Source: Actinostola sp. cb2023 (taxonomy: Eukaryota > Cnidaria > Anthozoa > Actiniaria > Actinostolidae). Taken from it: DNA of 64,000 bases. The notes beneath the pieces are model-generated. The model was not told the origin of the DNA. It made no database searches and was given only the letters and a program-made list of their open reading frames with translations. Each line of letters begins with the position of its first letter. Position 1 is the first letter of the stretch. Location of the stretch: positions 62,001 to 126,000 of the forward strand of contig JAUJYZ010001510.1 of assembly GCA_033675265.1 (NCBI GenBank), read 5' to 3'. Position numbers and translations under genes: made by a program. Positions 53,427 to 64,000 of this stretch are shown here, one piece after another.

Positions 53427-55105
53427 TTAGACAGTGTCAACATCGGATAAAATTTCCCCTACATCAGATGAACAGCTAGATGTGGGAGAAGGTGCAATGA
53501 CACTTAGCATGACATCATCACGCTTCAGATTTAGGAAATTACTTCCTTGAGTAACTATAACGTATGACTTTTCTATAAGCATTTTGGAAAGCTTGACGAT
53601 CATTTCATATTTCCCAAAGGAACGACATTTTGTGCACAATTCCTTCCCCAAAGGTAACAGATGTTTTTTTACCCCAAGTTCTCTTATTGAACTGACTTGA
53701 AAGTAAGTCATCATAACGACTTTTGAACTATTAAAGTTCAAGTCATTTAAATCAAGGCTCACTGATTCGCCATCATCTTCCTCAACCGCTGCATCTATGA
53801 TTAATAAGGGATATTTTTCAGTAAAAATTATCATAAAGGACTACCGTACTAGATGATAAAATAAATTACACTATACATTGTACTTGCTCACCTGTATCAG
53901 TGCATGATTGGTGGCTTGAGGAACCTGTACCTTCAGGACTCGTCCCCAGTCTGGCCCGTTTAGCAGGGGTGTGCTTGAGCTATGGAAAAAAATTACGATT
54001 ATCGGACCGTATAAAGCATGACCGTGATTTGGCATTACATGCTTGAACTAGAGTCGTTTCCGTATGAGTGGGAAGTAGTTACGGTACGGTTCGTACCGTG
54101 CGGTGACAGTATCGTGTCATCATCGTGCCGTATCCAAGCATTCTGATTGGTTGAGCGATGATTTTGCGCGCTGTGACTGGTTGAATACAATGTCTTCGAT
54201 TCCGTACCGTGACCGTAACTCCGTACCGTAGGTTTCCCACTCATACGAAAACGACTCTATGAAAGCACTTAGACTACAGATTATTATGGATTATTACAAA
54301 GTTTTAAATCATCTTAAACTTATAACCTTCAAGTTAAGCTCAGCTTTATAGTTCCTTGTAACGTAAAGCCAGAGATACATATCAGTGTACGCGCGAATCA
54401 AACCAATTCGCTTGATCGCGTTTTATGGTTCGCTTTATTCTGACTGGTGCTGTAGATCACAAGTTGTCTTGCTGAACCATGACAAGTGGGACAAGGTGAA
54501 ATAGTTGAGATTATGTCCTTTTTACTGTGTATGCTGACAAAAAGTGTTAAACAAAGCCGGAACAAAAAGGATGGGGGTGTCCTAACTCCCTGGACCCCTA
54601 ACCTGTATCCTCCCTTGAACTGATTACATGCACTGTCTTGAATGAACGGTACTTACAGCAGTTATAGCTATTTCAATTGTAAGTATCAAAAATGTACTCA
54701 CCTCGTAATCATATCCGTCAGTGATCCTTCTATTTTTTTCTGCGGCCCATTGGAGCACATGCGAGCGTATGGCATCTAGAACACGTAAAATACTTGGTCC
54801 ATTAAAGGGAATGTCTTACTGCTCTTCGCTTACAAGCACTTGGAAAAACAACTCACCTCGGCCAAAGCCAATTTCTTCAATTGTGCATGATGTGAGTACA
54901 AGAGAAACCAATTCTTCCAATTTGAGTTGGTTTTCTTGGTTTTGTTTGAAATAAATCTTCTTATTTCCTGTCCATAATTTTGCCGCCTCTCTAATAACAA
55001 TTGCTGTCCTATAAATAATCAACAGTTATTTGAAGTCGGAATGGATTGCAGAAACGTTGTAGTAAGCTTATACATTTATAATATACAAATATACAAATAG
55101 ACTAC

Positions 55106-55196
<91 letters not shown>

Positions 55197-57162
55197 ATAA
55201 ATAATAATAATGAGATGCAAAATATTCACTCTTCTCACGCGTACTGATTTTTAAGATCAGCAAACTGGTTTCTTTTTGGTGCATTAACAGCCTATATGAT
55301 CTGAAAGAGTTTGTTTGAAAGAACATTTCTGAAAAGTTTCGATGGTATAGGATAAAATCTCAAAAAGATATCGGGGATGATATTTATAGACTTTAGTATG
55401 GGATTTTGCTGTCATGTGTTGCTGAATATATCAGGAATGAGGACAATTTTAATAAATTCAAGAGCCTCCTCAAGACCCATTATTTTAGAGAGGCCAATGG
55501 TTTGATTTAATTTATAGTATTTTAATTTAATTTATTTTATTTTATTTTTAATATATGAGTATATAGCATACTATTTGTATATTTAGTTTATATTAATTTA
55601 TTTTTATTTTTATATTTTTATTTATGATAATGAGTATATATTACATTGATAATTTAGTTTAGGGGGGGTAGTTTTCGTAAGTTAGTAAGGTTTGAACTTT
55701 TTTTTTTTTTAAATCATTTGTATATAATTATTTCTAGTGTTGTGTAATGCGCATTTGATCATATTCAAATGTTAAAATGCGCAATATAAGCAATAAACAT
55801 TATTATTATTATTATATCTCAGCGAAGTTATGAACGATTTAAATTCTGAAAAACATCAAAACGAGGCTTGAAACGCATGACGGCAAAATCCCATACTAAC
55901 TCTAAAGTCTATAAATGTCATCCCCGATAATTACTTTTTGAGATTTTATCCTATACCATCGTCATCGAAACTTTCCAGAAATGTTCTTTCAAACAAACTC
56001 TTTCAGATCATATACTGTTGCACCAGAAAGAAACCAGTTTGCTGATCTTAAAAATCAGTACGCGTGAGAAGAGTGCCAACATGCTAAAATACTTAAAATA
56101 ATAATTATAACACTACATGTCAATATTAATCATTATTGTAATGATTTTAGTCGTAAAAGGAATTATGATTTGTATAGCCAGTTTGGATTAAGCTTACTTA
56201 CTTTATCTTATAAAGATTTTTCATGGCGGCAGACCATGCTTCCTTTGACTCTTTGGTAATTCTTTTGTTCCATGTTCGTTCGGTAGGGTCACAAGTAGTA
56301 CTACTACTAGTAGTTGCTTCTGCTTCTGCAATTATTAATGCAGGATAAAACTATGTCAGACCTAGTACGTACTTTAATTTAATCTTTATACGTACTGGCA
56401 TAACGTGGATCACATGTGAGTTGAGTTTGTCAGTTCGCTTGCCGTGCTGTGTGAGTGATGAGTACATGTGTGTGCTTTTTAATACAGTGATACACAATCT
56501 GCTCAATATAATACTAGCTAGTGAACATTACCAGAGCTACTTGCAAGTAGTTGAGAAATGATATTCATTAACTCAATCCTTCTCCCAAGAGTTTTGACAC
56601 CAATGTCTTTCAGGTCCGACTTTTCAAGTCCGGAGAGATTTTTTCCAGATATTTCCTCGGCTATAAGCTTAAAGTTATTAAAAATGACATCAAAATATAT
56701 AACTTACAACACGTTTTAAATTGCTAAGTCATCAAGTTAATAAACTATTAAAACTACTAGAGTCTTACCGTTGAATAATTCGCTCTCCTCTTCAAACCCT
56801 TCTTCTTTTAGATAGTGTTGAAGTTCTTCAACTGTCCAATCTGATAGTGATAGATCAAATCAACACGCCGAAACTGTGTTAAAATATGTCCGTAAAACTG
56901 TATAATTTTGCTACAATATATCACATTGAGGGTATTCTCGCTCCATATAACCTTGAAATAACACATGCAATTGTATTCCTAAAAGGTTTAACTCAAGAAA
57001 ATATATATTTTAGTTTATAAGCGTACATTTGACTTTTGAGTAGGCTCAGAAAAAAAAAACATTTTGGCGCGAAACACACAAACAGAAAAAATGTCTGGAA
57101 AAATGGTGTTCAGATGGACAAAAATACGCCATACCTTCAACTCTCTTCTCTTTGTCCTCCAT
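53427..57162 (-). CDS. SAM-domain protein of unknown function, 8 exons
   Basis: Minus-strand exons 57135-57162, 56769-56840, 56532-56660, 56202-56325, 54857-55008, 54702-54775, 53892-53979, 53427-53794. Every junction has GT and AG and every phase matches, giving 345 codons including the stop. After MEDKEKRVE, residues about 10-70 form a sterile alpha motif: DWTVEELQHYLKEEG, then LSGLEKSDLKDIGVKTLGRR and ELMNIISQLL. A basic/helical region follows (WNKRITKESKEAWSAAMKNL), then EELVSLVLTSCTIEEIGFGR. The C-terminal exon has an acidic stretch (EEDDGESVSLDLNDL), a CTKC pair, and a Ser-rich acidic end. SAM domains mediate protein or RNA contacts; nothing else is recognised. It is transcribed away from the TNP2-like gene. 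Confidence 0.8.
54051..54257. mobile_element. MITE (GAGTCGTTTCCG family)
   Basis: Between TA dinucleotides, in an intron of the SAM-domain gene. Same family as 41413-41587. Confidence 0.85.
55107..55193. repeat. (AAT)n microsatellite
   Basis: About 29 units in an intron of the SAM-domain gene, followed by AATGAG variants. Confidence 0.97.
55226..56076. repeat. Palindromic element with a LINE in its loop
   Basis: Arms of about 190-200 bp (55226-55415, 55870-56076) are inverted copies that share GATTTTTAAGATCAGCAAAC and its complement. The loop holds a LINE 3' end. It sits in an intron of the SAM-domain gene. Confidence 0.8.
55416..55816 (+). pseudogene. LINE 3' end (CR1/L2/Jockey-type)
   Basis: The frame AEYIRNEDNFNKFKSLLKTH, then YFREANGLI and a stop, is the typical C-terminus of ORF2 in these LINEs ('IR-FK-LK-LF'). 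An AT-rich 3' UTR ends in AATAAACATT(ATT)n. Target duplication not defined. Confidence 0.6.
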
Positions 57163-57571
57163 GATGTGATTCACTCAAGTATTAAAGTTAAAATGAAGGA
57201 TAGAGATGTAGTTTCTTTCCTGAACTAGGTTCACGCTCTTTACCGATTCTCAGCGAATCTCAGCTATGGCGAAACCACGACGCGCGCTGTTGTTCCCGCG
57301 CAAAGAGCACGCATGCGCAATCGTAGTTTTAAAAACAGGTATAACACAGGGAACCCATGCAAGGTCGATAATATGGTTTTAAAATTATATTATAATAAAA
57401 ATAGTTTGGAGTTTATAAAGCATATCAGTCAACTACTGTCAACTACTAAATAAGGATTTCGGAACAAGAAGGGATGATTTTGAACCACTGTTGTGCAACT
57501 ACTAGCTTGGGTTACCTGTGTTGTACACGGGACAGGAAGAGCGGGGTTTGGAACTACTGTAGTTACACAAG
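57163..57571. promoter_or_regulatory. Divergent promoter region
   Basis: Only 409 bp separate the ATG of the SAM-domain gene (minus) from that of the TNP2-like gene (plus). The middle is locally GC-rich and has CACGCATGCGCAAT (57309-57322), an NRF-1-type GCATGCGC palindrome. AAGATGGCG overlaps the plus-strand start codon. No TATA box is evident. Shared control of both genes is inference. Confidence 0.5.
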
Positions 57572-60118
57572 ATGGCGTCCAACAGCAACTTCTCTGGCAA
57601 ACCGATCGCGAGTTCTACTTGTTCGTGTGAATGTTTTTCAGAGACTGGAGATTTTGACCAGGCTCAAGGTCACGTTCATTGTCCGTGTGAGGTATGCGAA
57701 GGAAAACCAGTGAACAGAATGAAGGCATGGAGGCATACTAAGAGGACTGCATTAGCTCATGGTAGTGATGTATTTCAGCTTAATACGTGTACAAATACTT
57801 CTTCTGTCTGTCATGCTGAGGCTGAGGAGTCCAATGATTTTGGCAAGGAAATAAGTGGCAATGTTAGTGCAAGTGGTTTTTATTCGGAGTCCATGTTTGA
57901 AGTGTCAAATCGTGCTTATGATTCCGATAGTGAAAGTAACGGTCCTTCTGGTCAAGACAGCTGGAGTGAAAACAACTCTTCGAATTATTCTGGAGACGAA
58001 TATGAAGACATAAGCTTACAACATCAACTACAAAATGGAATCGACGAGTCTGATGATGTACGTGATTTTATTAGAGAAGCTGTTTTGAAACTTGTTGATA
58101 TAAAGACCAAGAGCGGGTTTTCAATACGAACATTTGAGGATTTGTTGAAGTGGGGCAAAGAAGTCTTCTGTAAAGACAACGAAGAAAATCGTGCCAAGTG
58201 GCCATCATCGTGGCAAGATGTGCGACATTTGCTAGAGGAAATTGGTTATAACAATCCAAAGTTATACTTTGTATGTCTCAATGTTAGTCATCCATGTTTG
58301 TTTGGACTCATGGAATCCAAAAATGAATTATGTCCGCACTGTGGGAATCCAGGAACAATTCCTTATTACTACTTAAGCGTAATAGACAAAGTAAGACGAT
58401 GGTTTTCGTCCCCAAAAATGTGCAAGAATATCACGGCACATTGGCGAGAAAGAGATCACTGGTTATCTGAAGACAGTAGAGAAAATTGGGGATACCCTTT
58501 AAAGAAAGAGATATGGGATGGAAAACAATTTTCTAGACTCCAAGATTTTTGGAATCCCGACTGTGAATGGGTACTTCCAGTCCAGTGTCCTGATGATGGC
58601 TGTAGAACAATAATTTCTTCTGAAATGATAATGCAGTCCCCTCAAATTAATAGAGATCATGACAAAAGGCAAGTAGAATGTCCAAGTTGCTTCAATGTAT
58701 TTGAACATACACTACAAAAAGCTATGGGGGACCCAAGGAATGTGGCATATGATGTTCATTGGGATGGCTGGCAGCCATTCTCATGTACACGTGGTTCTGG
58801 GGCAATTGAGTTGCAAATTGCAACAATGTCCAAAGAAAATAGATGTTCAGTTGGAGAAGTCTATGTTGTTGGATTTGTTCCTGCTTATCTCCTTCCAAAC
58901 AAATGTCCAATTTCCTTAGATCCTTTCCTCGAGCCTTTGATTAACGACATTGAAATTGGCTTTATTAATGGGATAGAAGTGAATTGTTCTGTACCAATGT
59001 GTGGCAAGCCTGAAGGCCCTGCATTAATTAGACACTTGATCCTTTGCTTTTCTGGAGATCACAATGCGATATGTGAAGTAGGAAAGTTTGTTAAAATGGG
59101 AAAATGTGCTTGTAGACGATGCCATTTGTTAGAGAGCACATATATTCCAGAACGATGTCACTACTATTACACCAATTTCAGGAAACAAAGTCGATTTCCC
59201 TCAGTAAAGAAAAGTGTACTTGATAACCTTGATATTTTGTGTGAAATTGAAGAAGAAGAAAGAGTGTCAATTAGGAAACGAATGGCTCGAGATAGTGGAT
59301 ACACTGGTTTGTCGATCCTTCACAGGCTGTATCCATTATATGGTTTCCTTTATGATGAGCATATGGTATATGATGAGATGCACACTATGTCTCTCAATAT
59401 TGTGAAATCTGCACTCTTAGACCTCCTTAATGACGAAGATAGTGGGATTAATTGGAACATTGTTAATCAAAGGCTTAATGACATACCATGGACAACTGAG
59501 TTTAAATATTCAAGGTACCCCAGAAATTTGACTAAAACCATTGGTTTCTGGAAAGCAGAAGATTTTTCCATATTTGCATATCCCATTTCAGAAGTGGTCT
59601 TCGATGGCTTGTTAACAGACAATCAAAGACAAGAGTGGTGCTGTATTGCACGTATGGTTGAATTTCTTCAGAATCATGCAAGAAATGGATGGACAGAAGA
59701 AAATACAGAAGCATTCCATGCAATGTCCCTTAGATATGCTGTTCTTCTTGAGGAAAGACGAGGGCCACATAAGTGTGTAATTATTCTTCATAATTTGCTT
59801 CATATCAAAGAGGACATATTGAATTTCAGTGGCCTTGACAATTACTCCTGCTGGACAAAAGAACGCGCTGTTAAAAGATACATCTCACAGTCCAGCAATT
59901 GCAAAAATATTGAAGCAACATTTGCAAGTACTGAGAGTCGACGTGAATGTTTCAAAGTGAAAGAGGAAAATGAAATTATCACTATAAATGACCCTACAAG
60001 AGTGGATGGAGAGAAGGTGCATAATTTGAAGCATATAGTTTTATGCACTGTAATTATTCATATTATCATTATTACTCGTGCCCAGGCCGTAGGCCGCACG
60101 AGTTATAAATCCCAACGC

Positions 60119-60149
<31 letters not shown>

Positions 60150-60211
60150 CAATGTCAGAAAATCGCAAAGTTGTGCAATATCCGGTCACATGCTATCGAG
60201 ACCAAATATAG
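57572..60211 (+). CDS. TNP2-transposase-like protein, single large exon
   Basis: A long uninterrupted frame, at odds with the decayed transposons around it. ATG 57572 gives an N-terminal Cys/His cluster (CSCECF, HCPCEVCEGK, then MKAWRH), a Ser/acidic region, and a zinc-like CPHCGNPG near residue 255. The core follows the TNP2/CACTA transposase plan: DVHWDGWQPF (Asp 394), VYVVGFVPAYLLPNK, SLDPFLEPL, LCFSGDHNAI (Asp 496), CACRRCHLL, and YDEMHTMSLNIVK (Asp 601), candidates for the DDD/E triad. About residue 834 the frame enters a Helentron-like 5' hairpin (60074) and a poly-T run, so the last 45 residues are not native. No flanking TIRs were found. It could be a domesticated gene or a recently active element. 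Confidence 0.75.
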
Positions 60212-60930
60212 GGGAGCGGGTTGGGGGATCAGCTAAGGGGGAGGGCAAGTGGAGAAGGTTTGCATCGCCTAGTACCTAGCATCTCCAACAATTATATACG
60301 TATTAGAACCATTTATATACAAACATTTGTCTTTCTCACAATCGATGTGGGACATTATCAAATCCAAAACCGTCACTAAAAATAAAGTCAAAATCAAATC
60401 AAATCAGATTATAGGGCAAATGGGATGTATTTACACAATGATATTCTCAAAGCTGCAGCTGTGTCTAGCTAGCGGCGTCAGAGCGAAAGCATTTGTACTA
60501 CTGAATTGTCTCGCACATGCGCAATGTGTTATATAGGTGTCGTGATTCCCGATCTAAAAAGCGGTTAAATTAAATGTGTTGGCCAAATGAAGGATAAAAA
60601 GACGAGGTATAAAGAAAGAAGTCAGACCCCAGGCATCCACCACGGCTTAGAAATTGCACACAAATCCTAACTTCGGCCTTCATCGGTCGCTGTTCAGCGC
60701 TCGTCAACACATCAAAATGCAAAGTTCTGCAATATCCGGTATCCAGCATCCCTTGCGGTAGCACATGATATAACATGAGTCGGCCTATCGAGCTAGTCTT
60801 CGAGACGCCATTTTGGATTTTAGACATGGGGAGGACGATTTAAACAATTCATGTGGAGTTTTACGAGCGAAATATTGCACTTTTTACTCGTCGGAGTGTT
60901 AAATTAAGTGGTAAAGACAAGAAGATCTTC
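60212..60930. other. Element interior without a recognised gene
   Basis: Short frames only. The last 80 bp lead into the tandem array and supply an ATG-less open frame (MEFYERN... at 60853) that continues through it. Confidence 0.4.
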
Positions 60931-61413
60931 AAATATATGGTCGCCAACCCTTCCATTCGTGGGGGAGCTGTCACAGCAGCAAATAACGAAGAGACCAGCA
61001 AATATATGGTCGCCAACCCTTCCATTCGTGGGGGAGCTGTCACAGCAGCAAATAACGAAGAGACCAGCAAATATATGGTCGCCAACCCTTCCATTCGTGG
61101 GGGGGAGCTGTCACAGCAGCAAATAACGAAGAGACCAGCAAATATATGGTCGCCAACCCTTCCATTCGTGGGGGAGCTGTCACAGCAGCAAATAACGAAG
61201 AGACCAGCAAATATATGGTCGCCAACCCTTCCATTCGTGGGGGAGCTGTCACAGCAGCAAATAACGAAGAGACCAGCAAATATATGGTCGCCAACCCTTC
61301 CATTCGTGGGGGAGCTGTCACAGCAGCAAATAACGAAGAGACCAGCAAATATATGGTCGCCAACCCTTCCATTCGTGGGGGAGCTGTCACAGCAGCAAAT
61401 AACGAAGAGACCA
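60931..61413. repeat. 69-bp tandem repeat, seven units
   Basis: Units beginning AATATATGGTCGCCAACCC at 60931 recur every 69 bp; the third has one extra G (70 bp), which shifts the frame from a 23-residue repeat containing YMVANPSIRGGAVTAANN to another. Copies are otherwise almost identical, so the array is young. Coding use is uncertain. Confidence 0.95.
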
Positions 61414-61573
61414 CAAGTACGGTCGAATTGCAAAGGTATAACCAAACAAACAAGTATCAAATGAACCAATGTTATCAAAAATCAAAGTTGTTGAAAGACT
61501 CAAATCTACAAAACTGTCATGTCAAAACTGTTGTTGGCTGTACTTCTGTATTAACGAAATTAACATCTTATGA

Positions 61574-62189
61574 TATGAAGAGAGAAGAAGAATTAATCAT
61601 ATATATGATAATAATTATTTTAGTAAGCCAAGAAGAGCCAAGCATAAAATATCAAAAATCTTAGTTACTATTATTGTTGATTGTTATCCAATATCCAATA
61701 AACAGCATCAGAGGTATTGTGTTTCAAGGAGAAAGTTACTGACTTCAGGTGACATTGAAGTAAACCCAGGCCCAGTTTCCAATGCCAATAATACAGTGTC
61801 AAGAATTCCCCCAATGGTATTATTACAGTCTAGATTAACCGAACAAGGTTTAAGATCATTAGATGTTGGTGGTGCAGGTGATTGTTTTTTTAGAGCAGTA
61901 TCCCATCAGTTATATGGTGAAACCAACTATCACATGGATGTACGTACTACTGGTGTTCAATACATGAGAAATTATCCAGAAAGGTTTATTGAGAGTAATA
62001 CAGCTCACTCATGGTTAATGTATATATCTAATATGTCTCGACAAGGTACATGGTGTGATGCACTAATCATACAAGCAGTTGCAGATGCTATGAATCTTAC
62101 CATCCGTATTACAGAATCAAATGAGGGCTTTGCGGCATTCACTGTTATTAGTCCAATACAGACAGGAAATAATAATTCTACTATAATCG
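61574..62189 (+). CDS. 2A peptide plus OTU cysteine protease, first part
   Basis: Open from after a stop at 61571. A basic leader (KPRRAKHKISK, later HQRYCVSRRK) precedes LLTSGDIEVNPGP, a canonical 2A motif that releases what follows as a separate protein. The OTU domain has SLDVGGAGDCFFRAVSHQLY with catalytic Asp and Cys, then YISNMSRQGTWCDALIIQA and AFTVISPI. OTU proteases cleave ubiquitin or ubiquitin-like chains; a role in protecting element proteins is inference. At 62190 the frame enters an inserted TIR element. The catalytic-His segment follows on the other side. Confidence 0.8.
61751..61774 (+). other. 2A ribosome-skipping motif
   Basis: Codons for DIEVNPGP, after LLTSG. Skipping would fall between the Gly (61769-61771) and Pro codons. 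Confidence 0.9.
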
Positions 62190-63111
62190 TTACCAGAAAT
62201 ATGAGACAAGATGGCCGCCGCGCATGCTCACTTTGCACGAATACGATCACAAAATGGCTAATACAATTTACAGTAAATGTATGAGGACTTTGGATAAATA
62301 TTGGATTTTATTTCCACGTCGCTATTTTACAAACTTCGGGTAGCTTGAAATACAATTAATAGTTCTTAGGTGACGTTCTCACAATAAAATCAATTGAATT
62401 CCGCTTCGAAAAAGTGGTTCCTTTACGTAGTTTCATAAGTCACCTAAGCGTCTATACATGGTCACCATGGAATCTAGAATCGGGCCATAATTGCCAAACT
62501 TTGTAAATTCCTACCTTCTAAACTGTGAAGAGTGCAATTTTCGGGGGTAGCTCGTTTGGTGTGTAGTGTCCATTCGTGAAACATTTGCACTTTGTAATAA
62601 CTGCTCTAAATAACGAGTATAAAGTGGTTCCACTTGTCGATAAACACAGCTCACTTTTGGAGTTGTTCAACAAGAACTGTTCGCCATTTTCAAGCGTCTA
62701 TGAGCACGGAAAGAGCAAAATTACGCTGCCTCCTGTTATGTTTGGCTGCCATTTTGAATAGAGCTTTGCAGTCTGGGAATTTTACGTGTTATACCGCTGT
62801 TCTATGAAGCTTGGGGCTCCTAAATAGCGCGAATTTTGAACTCATAGTATACAGATTGGGTTTCCTGTGGCATATAGAAAATATCAAAGTGCCTTCCGTG
62901 ACTCGTTCGTACTCTGTGCCGAGCGTAAGCGAACACTTTATTTTTAAATCTATCCTCCTCAAAAGAAGCGCTTGATATTTCTAAACAAACTTAGAGTAGT
63001 TTAATTTTAATAAATTGATTTATTTTGGTTGAAATTTCGAAGAGTATTTCGGACTGAAGGTAGACCGCTGATCTAATATCGCGGGAGTAACATGTCTTAT
63101 ATTTCTGGTAA
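62190..63111. mobile_element. 922-bp TIR element inside the OTU frame
   Basis: Ends TTACCAGAAATATGAGACA and its near complement (TGTCTTATATTTCTGGTAA), 17 of the first 18 bases matching. CG lies on both sides (62188-62189, 63112-63113), either a 2-bp duplication or part of the TIR. Removing one CG and the insert leaves the OTU frame intact, so the boundaries are firm. The interior has AAGATGGCCGCC and short frames only. Superfamily not identified. Confidence 0.8.
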
Positions 63112-63673
63112 CGTACACATTGGTCATGTGGACGAAGTACATTATGTTTCAACTACTGTATCAGACCATAGCAATTCAGCAACAAATATGGATTCAGACG
63201 CATCCAGAAATTATTCTAATTTACAAGCCCCTGTAAATAGTATACATGTTCCTATGAATAAAGAATGTTGTGCCTTATCTGTTTACTCTATATGTTTTTC
63301 TCTCATCAAATCATGTTGTTATTGGAATCCTGTAACATTAGATGCTATTAATGAATATGCAAATTTGTTTTATAATAATTTGGTAAAAAATGATACAAGT
63401 GAATTACCAAAGAAAATTAATATATTCGATGCAGCTATTAATGTAGGATGTACATCAACTTATCATGGATCACTGTCACATCGTTCTCATTCCAGTAAAG
63501 TATTTCTTCGAAATTGTATCTTACAAAATTCAGATCTCAAAACTACTGGCTTTGTGCTTTGTTTCTCTGATTATTATATAAGCTGTGTTATGCAACAGAA
63601 TTTAAAAACAAAGAAGTTGAAGTATTTTGTATTAACATTTCTCAAACTCATTAATAATTCATTAGCTCAATAA
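63112..63673 (+). CDS. OTU catalytic-His segment plus pseudoprotease domain
   Basis: Resumes with VHIGHVDEVHYVSTT, whose EVHYVST carries the OTU catalytic His. After a Ser/Asn-rich linker comes KECCALSVYSICFSLIKSCC and later FVLCFSDYYISC and LKYFVLTFLK. These align with the second domain of the element at 13827 (QCCAIAFYSMCYSVIK; LLWFSNYCISC; SLLAFDDS). As there, no catalytic Asp-x-His follows. The frame ends early at 63673, shorter than the copy at 17046. Confidence 0.7.
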
Positions 63674-63844
63674 CCAATCAGCTCTCACGATTCGAGTCAG
63701 GTGGATGTATCTTGATACCGGAGGAAGAACTGATCAAGACACTGATCAAGACACTGAAATTATTGTATATTTACCATTATGTTACTTACCTTTAACTTAG
63801 TAGACTTACTACCTCTTACTTATCATGAAAAAAAATCTAGTGAT

Positions 63845-63917
63845 AAATCATCAACCAGAGTTGAATCAGTGACCCCTCGCACATTACGCTCACTACTTAT
63901 CCATTAGACTACCTGAC
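63845..63917 (-). repeat. tRNA-like SINE head
   Basis: Minus strand: A box TAGTCTAATGG and B box GATTCAACTC about 45 bp apart. The 5' part (TAGTCTAATGGATAAG) looks tRNA-Arg-like, but the arms do not fold cleanly, so I take it as a SINE or tRNA pseudogene. Confidence 0.45.
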
Positions 63918-64000
63918 TGCTTGTTCGATTTTGAAGCTCTTTTTAACAAACATAATACTTGCGAGGTGACTCATTAGGCCAAGACACAAAAGCAATTATT

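Larger units (their letters stand above)
60074..64000 (+). mobile_element. Second coding Helentron-like element, open at window end
   Basis: 5' hairpin arms ACTCGTGC and GCACGAGT directly after TT, then TATAAATCCC as in the element at 13827, and a T29 run. Downstream are a 69-bp tandem array, a basic leader, a 2A motif, an OTU protease and the same pseudoprotease domain as in the first element. No 3' end lies within the window. It inserted into the 3' part of the TNP2-like gene. Confidence 0.65.

Noticed and set aside
60931..61413. CRISPR-like array
   Set aside because: Direct 69-bp units without spacers, in an animal genome; a plain tandem repeat. The same holds for the 90-bp array.

Overview
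The window reads as nuclear DNA of an animal. Genes have GT-AG introns, long AT-rich non-coding stretches separate them, and microsatellites and many families of inverted-repeat DNA transposons, BEL/Pao retroelement remains and LINE ends fill the space. The gene and transposon repertoire (2A-peptide transposon proteins, DUF3504 recombinase fragments, a TNP2-like transposase gene, an LRRC74-like gene, an intronless rhodopsin-class receptor) suggests a non-bilaterian invertebrate such as a sponge or cnidarian. That placement is inference.

Layout. 0.5-0.8 kb: broken TNP2/CACTA-type transposase fragment. 1.3-6.7 kb: duplicated block with foldback MITEs and a decayed BEL/Pao element. 6.9-9.0 kb: two decayed DUF3504 (Crypton-type tyrosine recombinase) fragments. 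9.5-10.6 kb: intact 355-aa GPCR gene. 11.6-13.1 kb: a TTAA-target element and a TA-target MITE. 13.8-17.5 kb: a complete Helentron-like element carrying 2A-protease-pseudoprotease ORFs, itself hit by a hAT-like insert. 17.5-28.1 kb: second copy of the 1.3-6 kb block, riddled with nested MITEs and palindromes. 28.1-34.1 kb: two more Helentron-like elements, one with a 715-bp palindrome inside it. 34.5-38.3 kb: second GPCR copy, now a pseudogene. 39.4-49.0 kb: minus-strand, 10-exon LRRC74-like gene with introns full of MITEs and microsatellites. 51.4-53.4 kb: 1.25-kb palindrome and a 90-bp tandem repeat. 53.4-57.2 kb: minus-strand, 8-exon gene for a SAM-domain protein (344 codons, all exon phases agree). 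57.2-57.6 kb: short divergent promoter. 57.6-60.1 kb: large single-exon TNP2-transposase-like gene. 60.07 kb to the end: a second coding Helentron-like element (2A, OTU protease, pseudoprotease), interrupted by a 922-bp TIR element and running off the window.

The most interesting system is the Helentron-like family. Five copies with both ends (plus two with only a recognisable 5' end) share a 5' terminal hairpin starting ACTCG or AGTCG, a repeat of that hairpin's inner arm just inside the 3' end, and a 3' hairpin ending GCGTCTWG. All sit between T residues. The 5' arm and the 3' subterminal repeat change together from copy to copy. Two copies encode a 2A ribosome-skipping motif followed by a cysteine protease. 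The protease is a C76-like fold in one and an OTU fold in the other, but both are followed by the same C76-like domain that has lost its catalytic histidine. This looks like protease swapping upstream of a retained pseudoprotease.
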